From IMG/VR virus record IMGVR_UViG_3300045117_000026, positions 1-64,000 of that record: a stretch of DNA of 64,000 nucleotides. One strand, 5' to 3'. The notes beneath the pieces were generated by a model. The model saw only the letters and a list, made by a program, of their open reading frames with translations, was not told where the DNA came from and did no database searches. Position numbers and translations under genes: made by a program. The DNA comes from a virus. Of this stretch, positions 40,885 through 47,769 are shown one piece after another (position 1 is the first letter of the stretch; each line of letters starts with the position of its first letter).

Positions 40885-41208
40885 TTACAGCTTACCCTCG
40901 TTTAACTCATCCTTGGCTATTGCATCCCACTTGTCCGGGGTATTGTTCTCCACTTCAAAAGCCTGAAGCACCTGCTCTCCATCGGAGTCGTCGTAGCAAA
41001 CCACGACCTCTAGGTAGGACCCGAAATCATGAGGGAATATTTTCGTCTTGAAATAGCAACCGACCTCCAGCGCCTTTGGGAATGTCCGCTCGAGTTGCCG
41101 TACGAATACACGGGACTCCCGCTTCGCCTCCTCCATGTAGTTGTCTGTACCGACCTGGACACAATCCTCGCTGCACGGTACAGGGCCAAGCTCCACATAC
41201 TCTATCAT
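40885..41208 (-). CDS. Conserved phage hypothetical protein
   Basis: 107 residues. YVELGPVPCSEDCVQVG and FPHDFGSYLEVVVCY are hallmarks of a phage family of unknown function. Overall alpha/beta. Confidence 0.65.
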   Translation of the reverse strand: MIEYVELGPVPCSEDCVQVGTDNYMEEAKRESRVFVRQLERTFPKALEVGCYFKTKIFPHDFGSYLEVVVCYDDSDGEQVLQAFEVENNTPDKWDAIAKDELNEGKL

Positions 41209-41238
41209 TGTTTTCTCCTTTCTTTTACTTCCTTTTAA

Positions 41239-41814
41239 TTACGGACAAGAAGCTCTTGGTGACTCGTGTACATCTTTATAAGTGTCAACATATATATCAG
41301 GTATAGTTCCTGCGATCATACCTGCCGCTACAAGAACCGGGGAGTACGACCAAGCCGGTACAAAGTATTGTGTCTCTTCTCCAGAGTTGTTAGTGATAGC
41401 GAAGTAACATCCTTTGTAACTAATCTCCGCATAATTTGCTCCTAGTCCCGAGGCCCAGTCGGAGCATGCGACCCGTTCGGAAGGACTTTTAATACCGCAC
41501 GTTACAATCCACTGTGGTTGCTCGCAAGAATAAACAGGTGCGCTTGTGGTCCTAATATTCAATTTACAATCGGGTCTAATGGACAGTATCATTCTCCTTA
41601 CTGCTTCTACCTTATAGGCGCCAACCTGATGGGGCAAAAGAGCTAACATAAGTTCCTCGTTGGTTTTGCTCTCGACCCTGGCAGGATCAATCAGCGTAAT
41701 GGTTTTGATACCAGATGTCGCCAACAACAGGGACTCCAATATACCAATGGAGCCAAGTCCGACTACAATGACATGGTCATCCAATGGATTATGCTGTTTA
41801 ATACCTTCATCCAT
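41239..41814 (-). CDS. Divergent ThiF/E1-like protein
   Basis: 191 residues. The dinucleotide fold VVGLGSIGILESLLLATSGIKTITLIDPARVESK and the Lys in GAYKVEA match the E1/ThiF family. The N-x-x-R segment of the active E1 is altered (TNEELM), and it ends soon after the SWSYSP segment, without a Cys-rich tail. It may be an inactive adenylation half, as in eukaryotic heterodimeric E1s, or a binding partner of the E1 at 31452-32483, some 9 kb downstream. The start overlaps the stop of the upstream gene. Confidence 0.7.
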   Translation of the reverse strand: MDEGIKQHNPLDDHVIVVGLGSIGILESLLLATSGIKTITLIDPARVESKTNEELMLALLPHQVGAYKVEAVRRMILSIRPDCKLNIRTTSAPVYSCEQPQWIVTCGIKSPSERVACSDWASGLGANYAEISYKGCYFAITNNSGEETQYFVPAWSYSPVLVAAGMIAGTIPDIYVDTYKDVHESPRASCP

Positions 41815-42146
41815 TAGCCTGACATCTCCTTAACATCCTTGATTGCGACCTTTATCATCCTATGCTCCTGCTCCAGCGTCTCCCTGTACTCGAAGCTCTT
41901 AAGGACAATAATCTGATAAGCCGCTTCCATCTCTACCCGTGGTGGGTTCAAGTAGGAGTACTTGGCAAGTTCCCAACATAGGTCGGTAATGTCTTCCTCG
42001 ACCCCACAGGATGCGCACTTGTAATATATAAAACCGCCGTTGAAGCGGAGCATTGGGACACCACCTTTCGGATTTGCGGTTAAAGTATCGGATTCACCAC
42101 AGACAATCGTCCCGTGTATTTGAATAGGAATACGGATAGCGCACAT
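41814..42146 (-). CDS. Hypothetical protein with Cys pair
   Basis: 110 residues. CASCG (about 44-48) plus one earlier Cys suggests a partial zinc site; the C-terminal half is helical. It overlaps the ThiF-like gene by one base and is probably functionally linked. Confidence 0.55.
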   Translation of the reverse strand: MCAIRIPIQIHGTIVCGESDTLTANPKGGVPMLRFNGGFIYYKCASCGVEEDITDLCWELAKYSYLNPPRVEMEAAYQIIVLKSFEYRETLEQEHRMIKVAIKDVKEMSG

Positions 42147-42179
42147 GTTCTATTCTTACCCCTTGGAAGTTGGAAATGT

Positions 42180-42208
42180 GGGGCCCGGGGACGGCATACC
42201 CGGGCCCC
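42180..42208. other. Strong GC hairpin between two leftward genes
   Basis: GGGGCCCGGG (42180-42189) pairs with CCCGGGCCCC (42199-42208). No T-run follows on the minus strand, so it may be an attenuator or RNA-end stabiliser rather than a classic terminator. Confidence 0.55.
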
Positions 42209-42215
42209 TATAACC

Positions 42216-43328
42216 TTAAGGAAGCCGGAGCTTGTGGCGTCGCTCCATCGTGGAAAAGGCTTCCAGGCGCTCGCGCTCGGCTATGAAGCACTCCTGCGCC
42301 CTCATCCCCTGCTCCACGGATATGCGGGTCGTGTCCCTCTCGATCTCGTCCCTATCGGGACATAGTCTTGATACCAAGTCCTCTATCTGCTGGTAGCGCT
42401 CCTGGGCTTCCCGCTTCTCTACCAACTTCAGCATGAGTGCGTGGTCACGGTACACTTCCCTCTTCGCAGCCACCACAATGGTAAGCACCATGTCAGGCGG
42501 CACCTTGTGCCACCTTGGTTTGTACCGCTTCATCGCCACCTGTAGGGTGATGGGGTCCTTGCGGTACTTCCACCAGTATTCCATTCCCCCGTAGTGATGG
42601 GGACAATCGGCGGCTTCTTTGGAATAGACGCAGTTGGTACAAGTCTGTTTAACCGCTGTACCTGGCTTCTTCGGGTTGTATACCAGAGTCCGCATTAACT
42701 GCGCCTGACGGAGCAATGACCTGTCGGGCTTGCACCGCCATAAGCCGGAATGTTGTTCGTAGGTGAAAGGTGGTCGCTCATAAGTGCCGCACCTTTCGGT
42801 AATGATGTCATTACGGATGTTGAACTTGTGGATGTAATTGGCTAGGGGATGCTCCATGCTATCCCAGTGGTCACACCCCTTGCGAGTGGTACACTGCGGG
42901 CACCGGCATCCCACAACCCGTGGGTAGCCATTCCCGTCACATAACGCTGGCACATTCAACCCTGGATAGACAACGGTGTCTTCACCAGCGGTAAAGTCCC
43001 AGCCGAATGCAGTTACCTTGCCGGTGTCATGGTCATGCGGAGGCTGCCGCTTGGGACAGACCTCAGCGGCGATGCACCTCAGATTTTCACTCGGTCGGTA
43101 ACACTTCAAATGTACTGCAGAGAGCGGCATCCATCGGGGCTTCTTCCGTTCCTCCTCTTGGAGACGGAGATATTCCTCGAACGCCGCATTCCGTTCAGCC
43201 GTCGGTAACGAGTTGATCTCCTTGAGGGTACGGCGCTTGGTAACTTGCGCCGTACCTTTCAAGGACTTCCGGCGGACAGAGGGTGCTCTCGTGATCGTAC
43301 CGTCGAGGTTAATAAGCACCCTACCCAT
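42216..43328 (-). CDS. Cys-rich early protein with LDGTIT motif
   Basis: 370 residues. The N-terminus (NLDGTITRAPS) shares an LDGTIT motif with the next gene upstream. Many Cys pairs (CPKR, CRCPQC, CTNC, CPHH) suggest several zinc sites. The C-terminal 100 residues are helical and basic. It is the second gene of the leftward transcript. Family not recognised. Confidence 0.65.
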   Translation of the reverse strand: MGRVLINLDGTITRAPSVRRKSLKGTAQVTKRRTLKEINSLPTAERNAAFEEYLRLQEEERKKPRWMPLSAVHLKCYRPSENLRCIAAEVCPKRQPPHDHDTGKVTAFGWDFTAGEDTVVYPGLNVPALCDGNGYPRVVGCRCPQCTTRKGCDHWDSMEHPLANYIHKFNIRNDIITERCGTYERPPFTYEQHSGLWRCKPDRSLLRQAQLMRTLVYNPKKPGTAVKQTCTNCVYSKEAADCPHHYGGMEYWWKYRKDPITLQVAMKRYKPRWHKVPPDMVLTIVVAAKREVYRDHALMLKLVEKREAQERYQQIEDLVSRLCPDRDEIERDTTRISVEQGMRAQECFIAERERLEAFSTMERRHKLRLP

Positions 43329-43331
43329 TGA

Positions 43332-43640
43332 CTAGTTTCCTGCCGGTGCAGTTTCGATGGTTGCCGGGACTTCGGTGACCTTGGCAGCGACCTTCTTGGG
43401 ACGGGGAGTAGCCTTCTTCCCCGGACGAGCCAGGAGATTGGAGGCGATTTTGACGCAGTAATCAAGGATGGCGGAATCGGGGGCGTTGGTGAAGCGCTTC
43501 TGGAGGCGATCCCATGCCTTGAGTCCCTCATCGGACAGGGTCGTGCTCTTGCGACCGGGGTACTTGACCTCACCGTTGCCAGAGGCGCCGCCGGTGATGG
43601 TCCCATCGAGTTTGATTTCCACCTTGGAACGAGTAGACAT
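43332..43640 (-). CDS. First leftward gene: small basic protein with LDGTIT motif
   Basis: 102 residues. IKLDGTITGGASG opens the protein, then a helical middle and a basic C-terminal tail (KKATPRPKKVAAK). It lies about 130 bases downstream of a sigma70-like promoter and has GAAAGGAG before ATG 43640. A leading gene with a basic tail might bind DNA or RNA as a regulator. Confidence 0.65.
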   Translation of the reverse strand: MSTRSKVEIKLDGTITGGASGNGEVKYPGRKSTTLSDEGLKAWDRLQKRFTNAPDSAILDYCVKIASNLLARPGKKATPRPKKVAAKVTEVPATIETAPAGN

Positions 43641-43780
43641 CTTGGGTCTCCTTTCCTATTTGGTGCCACACCCGGTAAGCGTATGCTCCTCGCTGGTGTA
43701 GTCACCTGTCAGGTGCTTGCGGAGCTTTTGGTCTATCGACCCCTCGACCCCACGCTCCGCCCTGCCTCCCTGACAGTGAT

Positions 43781-43809
43781 ATTCTAGCATAGCCAGACTA
43801 GGCAGTCAA
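43781..43809 (-). promoter_or_regulatory. sigma70-like promoter for the leftward genes
   Basis: On the minus strand TTGACT (complement 43804-43809), a 17-base spacer and TAGAAT (43781-43786) make a near-consensus promoter, about 140 bases before the first leftward start codon. The palindrome array begins about 60 bases upstream of it. Confidence 0.7.
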
Positions 43810-44343
43810 GTCGGTACTGTGGGTGAACTGGGTGCTGTGGGAGGCCAGGGTGCTGACTACCGGCTGAGTATATACCCACAGAGTATATACCCGCGTGGTA
43901 TATACCCCCCTGATAGCCCACTGACTCAGGTGGCATAGGTGGGCAGTACCCGGCCGGAGGAAGCCCCGCAAACACGCAAAATCCTTTCAGGAAGGGGCAT
44001 CCTTGGGGGTGGCAAGGGAATCAGTCACCCAGGTGGAAATGGACACCAAATAGGGGCATTGCACAACGTTTTCCTCGTGGGCGTTTAAGGGGCCGTAGGT
44101 GGACAAGGTATATACCCACGTTGGTGCTGGCACCTCGATTTGCGTTTAATAGGCCGGGTATATACCCAAACGGCACCCCCACCATCTCAGGTATATACCC
44201 GCGTTAGGTATATACCCAAACGAGTGGGCTATTAGGCTTGGTATATTCCCCTGTCTCTATCTTTGTACTGCACCTAGTACTATATCTAGTATTATATATT
44301 ATATTATATATTATATATATATATATATATTATATAGTGCACA

Positions 44344-44475
44344 GGGGGGTGGGGATGATATTGCTTATAGAGAGCAATATCATATGGGGTGGGGCTGTAG
44401 TATGCACATGTAATTAACATGCACTTAATAGACCCCACCCACTGTGCTCTTTATAAGCACAGTACCCCACCCCCC
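44344..44475 (+). ncRNA. Four-way-junction RNA candidate with complementary loops
   Basis: P1: GGGGGGTGGGG (44344-44354) pairs with CCCCACCCCCC (44465-44475). P2: ATGATATTGCT (44355-44365) with AGCAATATCAT (44373-44383), loop TATAGAG. P3: GGGTGGGG (44387-44394) with CCCCACCC (44433-44440), its own interior partly pairing. P4: ACTGTGCT (44441-44448) with AGCACAGT (44456-44463), loop CTTTATA. The P2 and P4 loops are complementary over all 7 bases with one G-U pair, and only on the + strand; the minus strand would have an A-C mismatch. An AT tract (44281-44338) lies just upstream. Confidence 0.6.
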
Positions 44476-44490
44476 ATTGTTGTGCAATAT

Positions 44491-44525
44491 GGACTAAGAC
44501 CTATATATGGACCAAGACCTATGTA
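44491..44525 (+). repeat. Tandem direct repeat GGACYAAGACCTATRTA
   Basis: Two imperfect 17-base copies (44491-44507 and 44509-44525) follow the RNA candidate. Function unknown; could be a protein-binding site. Confidence 0.55.
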
Positions 44526-44646
44526 GGTGCTGTAGGTATATACCGTCTTAATAGCCCACTGAAAATGGTAGTGGACACCAACTACACCTATATGACCATA
44601 TGCACCATGGTACGTCTGCCTGGTGTTCGGCTTGCCTCAGTAATAG

Positions 44647-44675
44647 TTGACAAGGCATAGCCGATATGATAGACT
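44647..44675 (+). promoter_or_regulatory. sigma70-like promoter for the short rightward operon
   Basis: TTGACA (44647-44652), a 17-base spacer and TAGACT (44670-44675) lie about 50 bases before ATG 44724. It faces away from the leftward promoter with the palindrome array between them. Confidence 0.65.
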
Positions 44676-44723
44676 ATTTACAGTCAGACGACAGACGTTT
44701 GACAGGAAAGGAGAAAGGGTATC

Positions 44724-44849
44724 ATGGGTGACACGGGGTGTAGGTCTTTCGGACGTCAAGTGCGACTCTCACACACCGATGGCTACACGGCTAGAGTACA
44801 ACGATGTCTCGAGGACTTACATCGCAAGGTAAGGCAAGTGAGGAGCTAG
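44724..44849 (+). CDS. Small basic protein
   Basis: 41 residues (starts MGDTGCRSFGRQVRLS). Basic, helical C-terminal half. GGAAAGGAGAAAGG precedes the ATG. First gene of the short rightward operon; its stop is one base before the next GTG start. No motif recognised. Confidence 0.55.
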   Translation: MGDTGCRSFGRQVRLSHTDGYTARVQRCLEDLHRKVRQVRS

Positions 44850-44850
44850 G

Positions 44851-45066
44851 GTGAATTACTTCGTCAACAAGAACCAAACACCTGAAGAGAGGAGAGCCAA
44901 GTATGCTCTCCTCCGCTCCCACGGATTTAGCCCCATGAGGGCAAGGAGAATGAGAGACTGCACAATGTCCACGATAAGGAGTTTCGTCAGCTCCGGGTTC
45001 ACCGATAATTGCTTCGGTAGACCCACGACACACATCTCACTCGATGGTATAGTAACGAAATATTAA
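44851..45066 (+). CDS. Small basic protein with C-terminal LDG motif, GTG start
   Basis: 71 residues. AGGAGCTAGG precedes the GTG. The Arg-rich segment (EERRAKYALLRSHGFSPMRARRMRD) looks like a DNA-binding helix pair. The C-terminus ISLDGIVTKY echoes the LDGTIT motif of the first two leftward genes. Possible regulator. Confidence 0.55.
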   Translation: MNYFVNKNQTPEERRAKYALLRSHGFSPMRARRMRDCTMSTIRSFVSSGFTDNCFGRPTTHISLDGIVTKY

Positions 45067-45076
45067 GGAGACGGCA

Positions 45077-45247
45077 GTGGACCCAATTGTACAACTAATA
45101 GAGGCTATCGCCAGGGACATCACCGTAAGGGATGAGAATGGCAACCCTACACTCGCTACTGACTCCGACAGGGAACTAGGGATTCTCGGAATACTGGCTG
45201 CTTACTCCATTGGTGAAGAGGCTGTCACCAATATCCTGGGGAAATAA
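45077..45247 (+). CDS. Small acidic protein, GTG start
   Basis: 56 residues (starts MDPIVQLIEAIARD). AAGGAGACGGCA precedes the GTG. Mostly helical and acidic. Function unknown. Third gene of the operon. Confidence 0.55.
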   Translation: MDPIVQLIEAIARDITVRDENGNPTLATDSDRELGILGILAAYSIGEEAVTNILGK

Positions 45248-45264
45248 ATATAAAGGAGAACGAA

Positions 45265-45594
45265 GTGAAAGGACTTATCAAGCACCACGAAGTCGCAGTC
45301 TCCGAACTCCCGATGTGCGACATCTGTAAGAAACAGGTAGCCGCCTACGATGCCAAGATGAAAGCGGGGCCGTGGGCCTACATGTGCGAGAGCTGCTTCG
45401 GCTCTCACGGGATCAGCACCGGGCTGGGGCTGGGACAGCGACTCATCTGGTGCGAACCAGTGAACCTGCCCGCCACCGCTCCAGTGCCCTCTGTACCACT
45501 TCACGTCGGCACCAACAAGGTGGTGCTCTTCGGCACACCGCTCAATGTGAAAGTGGGAGTCAAGGGGCAAGTCACCAAAATCCAAGTCATCTAG
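45265..45594 (+). CDS. Zinc-ribbon protein, GTG start
   Basis: 109 residues. CDICKKQ (18-24) and CESCFGS (41-47) form a zinc ribbon, followed by a Gly/Val-rich beta segment. AAAGGAGAAC precedes the GTG. A strong terminator follows 13 bases after the stop, closing this four-gene operon. Confidence 0.65.
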   Translation: MKGLIKHHEVAVSELPMCDICKKQVAAYDAKMKAGPWAYMCESCFGSHGISTGLGLGQRLIWCEPVNLPATAPVPSVPLHVGTNKVVLFGTPLNVKVGVKGQVTKIQVI

Positions 45595-45607
45595 ACCACT
45601 GACCAAA

Positions 45608-45646
45608 GGGGGCCGGGGCCTTTCTCCCCGGCCCCCTTTTCTTTTT
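45608..45646 (+). terminator. Strong rho-independent terminator
   Basis: GGGGGCCGGGG (45608-45618) pairs perfectly with CCCCGGCCCCC (45626-45636), followed by TTTTCTTTTT. It ends the short rightward operon. Confidence 0.9.
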
Positions 45647-45669
45647 GTCCGCAGTTAAATACCCGGTAT

Positions 45670-45938
45670 GTATATACCCATAGGTATACTTGGAGCAAGC
45701 TCCACTAGCCAAAGGCGATTCAAGAGGTGGTGCACATGGATAATACCCATACCGCAGGTGCTTGCCCCGTTTGCGTTTAATAGGACGGATGGTATATACC
45801 CATTGGTATACACGGAATATACCTATTGGCGTTTAAGAGGACGGTACGGATGGTATATACCCACGACGTGGGAGCGCTCAAGATTGCGTTTAAGAGGACG
45901 GTATATACCCATAGGTACGTATACGTGGGAATATACCC
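45670..45938 (+). repeat. Control-region array II of the GGTATATACC palindrome
   Basis: Exact copies at 45670, 45791, 45852 and 45900, with variants at 45683, 45805 and 45928. The composite unit GCGTTTAA(T/G)AGGACGG followed by the palindrome occurs at 45773, 45829 and 45885, always in the same orientation. No gene fits 45647-45960. Confidence 0.7.
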
Positions 45939-45960
45939 ACGACAGCCTGGAGGGGGCCAC

Positions 45961-45990
45961 AAAAAAAAGAGGCTGTCTTGCGACAGCCTC
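45961..45990 (-). terminator. Terminator for leftward genes
   Basis: GAGGCTGTC (45969-45977) pairs with GACAGCCTC (45982-45990), loop TTGC; on the minus strand eight T follow (45961-45968). It closes the small leftward set at 46.0-47.0 kb before array II. Confidence 0.85.
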
Positions 45991-46013
45991 TTTCACTGTG
46001 TTGCTACTCTGGC

Positions 46014-46295
46014 TTATGGCATCGGTAGTAAGTCTCGATCGCCTTTGCCTTCGACGATATCGTGTCTGCCTGAAGCCGTCATGTCGCCATACAGCCGACT
46101 TCGCCAAAATTGGCAGCCGGCTTTTTTATTTAGCAAGCCAAAGCTTTTCAATATCTTGGCTTGCTTCTGCCTGCCTTTTCTATCAAGACTTTTATACTTC
46201 AAGTCTTGACACGGCTTGGCAGCCGGACACACTAAACACTTGTAGTTGCCACGTGTGACTACGCCGTCGCTGATGCCTGATAAAATCTCTGCCAT
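46014..46295 (-). CDS. Small Cys-containing basic protein
   Basis: 93 residues. CLVCPAAKPC (20-29) followed by a basic helix and a later Cys suggests a zinc-bound DNA-binding protein. GAAAGAGGC precedes the ATG, with a 9-bp hairpin (46319-46345) just upstream. A GC-rich stem with T-run lies inside on the + strand (about 46095-46130), so part of the frame could serve as a + strand terminator. Confidence 0.55.
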   Translation of the reverse strand: MAEILSGISDGVVTRGNYKCLVCPAAKPCQDLKYKSLDRKGRQKQAKILKSFGLLNKKAGCQFWRSRLYGDMTASGRHDIVEGKGDRDLLPMP

Positions 46296-46318
46296 ACTTT
46301 TGCCTCTTTCGTTTCATA

Positions 46319-46345
46319 TTTGGCAGTTTATACGATACTGCCAAA
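46319..46345 (-). promoter_or_regulatory. Leader hairpin, copy 1
   Basis: TTTGGCAGT pairs with ACTGCCAAA; on the minus strand it ends 23 bases before the start at 46295. The same hairpin stands 21 bases before the start at 46452. A paired, position-conserved hairpin next to an AGAGGC ribosome site suggests shared translational control or RNA processing. Confidence 0.6.
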
Positions 46346-46353
46346 CGTCTTGA

Positions 46354-46452
46354 TTATGATAACTTTGCTTTTAACTCTGCCAATGTAGCGTTTTTTGCCT
46401 TGAGTATCTTTTTGACGTCTGCCATCTTGCCTATGATTTTGACAATCAACAT
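46354..46452 (-). CDS. Small helical basic protein
   Basis: 32 residues (starts MLIVKIIGKMADVKK), one amphipathic helix rich in Lys and Ala. AAGAGGCAGCG precedes the ATG, and leader hairpin copy 2 lies upstream. Function unknown. Confidence 0.5.
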   Translation of the reverse strand: MLIVKIIGKMADVKKILKAKNATLAELKAKLS

Positions 46453-46473
46453 CGCTGCCTCTTCTCTTATGTA

Positions 46474-46497
46474 TTGGCAGTTCTACGCTACTGCCAA
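46474..46497 (-). promoter_or_regulatory. Leader hairpin, copy 2
   Basis: TTGGCAGT (46474-46481) pairs with ACTGCCAA (46490-46497), loop of 8. Same stem as copy 1 at the same distance from the start codon. Confidence 0.6.
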
Positions 46498-46560
46498 ACG
46501 GCTGAGATGTATTTAGCAGACTATTTGCTTACTCGCCGTCTGCCATGGCGATTTTCGTCT

Positions 46561-47022
46561 CTAGACTTTCGCCTCTTCTGCTTCAGCCTTCGCCGTAGCT
46601 GTTTTCTTCGTCTCTGCCTTTGCCTTTGCCTCTGCCTTTGCCTTTGCCTTTGCTGTAGCCTTGGCAGTAGCTTCAGCCTTTGACTTGATTTCGCTTCTGA
46701 GTTCAGCAATTTCATCAGCAAACGTAGTCACTGATGCAGCCTCAAGCCTTGCTATGGCTGCTTGAATAGCTGCCTTGCGATGCGATGACGTGTTATAGCC
46801 AGACTTGACAGCAGTGTACATCACGCAATAGTTCATCACCATTGTCATTGATACCTCATCGCCTTTATTCTTCGCCTGTAGCCATAAGCGAACGAACATC
46901 AAGAATGCTAAGTAAAGTGGCTGTATGAAGTAATGAAGAGTATTTCTCTTCACTTGAACACCGCCGGCGTCTTTGCTTCTAGCGCCGCTGATTTTGCCAT
47001 CTAGAGAGATTATTGTTTTCAT
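46561..47022 (-). CDS. Protein with Ala/Lys/Glu repeat tail and LDG motif
   Basis: 153 residues. ISLDGKISGAR opens the protein, echoing the LDGTIT motif at 43.3 kb. The middle is helical; residues about 113-153 are AK/AE repeats encoded by short tandem repeats on the DNA (TTTGCC units on the + strand), so the tail length may vary by slippage. A basic/acidic coiled tail could bind nucleic acid or self-associate. Confidence 0.6.
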   Translation of the reverse strand: MKTIISLDGKISGARSKDAGGVQVKRNTLHYFIQPLYLAFLMFVRLWLQAKNKGDEVSMTMVMNYCVMYTAVKSGYNTSSHRKAAIQAAIARLEAASVTTFADEIAELRSEIKSKAEATAKATAKAKAKAEAKAKAETKKTATAKAEAEEAKV

Positions 47023-47113
47023 TTTAGTAGCCTTTTCTACTTTAACAGTTAGGCGTTTAATATTTCGTCTAACTCTATCATTCTAGGCTTCAACATCTAA
47101 GCTTTAATGATAG

Positions 47114-47212
47114 TGATTGCCTGTCTAGCTTTGAATTTGCCTGTTTATAGCCTCCTGACTATTGACGCCGGCTAATAGCCGGCTGATTAGCATAAGCTAA
47201 TCAAGGCAATCA
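47114..47212. ncRNA. Three-stem structured element
   Basis: TGATTGCC (47114-47121) pairs with GGCAATCA (47205-47212), closing two hairpins: GCCGGCT/AGCCGGC (47167-47183) and TGATTAGC/GCTAATCA (47184-47203, loop ATAA). No gene fits 47023-47505. It could be a 5' leader for the leftward genes or a terminator-like block; strand unknown. Confidence 0.4.
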
Positions 47213-47251
47213 TTGAAACTGTATTAAATTGTTAACTGTTTTCGTATCGTC

Positions 47252-47279
47252 GTGACATACGAAAGTATGTCACTATAAT
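47252..47279 (+). promoter_or_regulatory. Late promoter overlapped by a perfect hairpin
   Basis: GTGACA (47252-47257), a 16-base spacer and TATAAT (47274-47279). The -35 and spacer form GTGACATAC-GAAA-GTATGTCAC (47252-47273), a 9-bp perfect inverted repeat likely to be an operator. Confidence 0.6.
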
Positions 47280-47505
47280 ATATTTCAACATTTGATATGT
47301 TAATACGTGTAACCACTACACTTTTACGAATGAGCTTTATAGGTATCCTTACATGGTTAAAGCCAGGTGTATGGGGGATTCCCTCTCGTCCAATTTGCGT
47401 CGGGCCAGTGGAATTTGGGCAATTCTACTTATGGTGATTGAGCGAAGTGGACGGTGGCGGATGGTGGTGGGGATGATAGAGTAGCCGCATAGGAGGGCGA
47501 ATTCG

Positions 47506-47691
47506 ATGAAGAACATAACTCGGGCGAAATATATAACCAAGGTAAAATACATTGCGATTGCGTTGCTAGGGGCGATTTTGGCGCCTGTTTTGCTGTGGGT
47601 GGCACTCGGGGTCGCCTTGCATATCAGGTGCCGTAAAAACAGCCCCAGACAACGATTTAGCGAGATACTACAAAAGGTCGGCACTTGTTGA
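47506..47691 (+). CDS. Small membrane protein
   Basis: 61 residues with one long hydrophobic stretch (IAIALLGAILAPVLLWVALGVAL) between basic ends. AGGAGGG precedes the ATG. First gene of the late block. Confidence 0.55.
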   Translation: MKNITRAKYITKVKYIAIALLGAILAPVLLWVALGVALHIRCRKNSPRQRFSEILQKVGTC

Positions 47692-47716
47692 TAACTACCG
47701 ACAATTTGTATGGCCC

Positions 47717-47745
47717 TTGACACGGGGTCTTCGCTCTGTTAAAAC
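47717..47745 (+). promoter_or_regulatory. sigma70-like promoter before the terminase
   Basis: TTGACA (47717-47722), a 17-base spacer and TAAAAC (47740-47745), 25 bases before the terminase ATG. The -35 is perfect, the -10 weak. Confidence 0.5.
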
Positions 47746-47769
47746 TATATATTAGAGGACGACCCGAAT

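Larger units (their letters stand above)
43868..44544 (+). repeat. Control-region array I of the GGTATATACC palindrome
   Basis: Exact (G)GTATATACC copies at 43868, 43883, 43897, 44107, 44157, 44190, 44207 and 44535, plus the variant GGTATATTCC at 44240. Two copies are preceded by GCGTTTAA(T/G)(A/G)GG (44081, 44142). No gene fits in 43641-44723; short frames there are translations of the repeats. Position between divergent promoters suggests operator sites for a dimeric repressor or a phage-specific promoter element. Confidence 0.7.

Noticed and set aside
43784-43975. Leftward frame rich in GIYxxGIY repeats
   Set aside because: The repeats are the GTATATACCC palindromes translated; no ribosome site, and the promoter lies inside it.
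44281-44338. AT-rich tract as the main replication origin
   Set aside because: It lacks iterons beside it; the 13.2-13.5 kb region has a far better origin-like layout. A secondary role cannot be excluded.
45668-46258. Long rightward frame after the strong terminator
   Set aside because: It is built from array II repeats and antisense of the 46014-46295 gene; no start signal.
47349-47723. Leftward frame opposite the 61-residue membrane protein
   Set aside because: The rightward frame has a clear AGGAGG site and late-gene context; this one has none.
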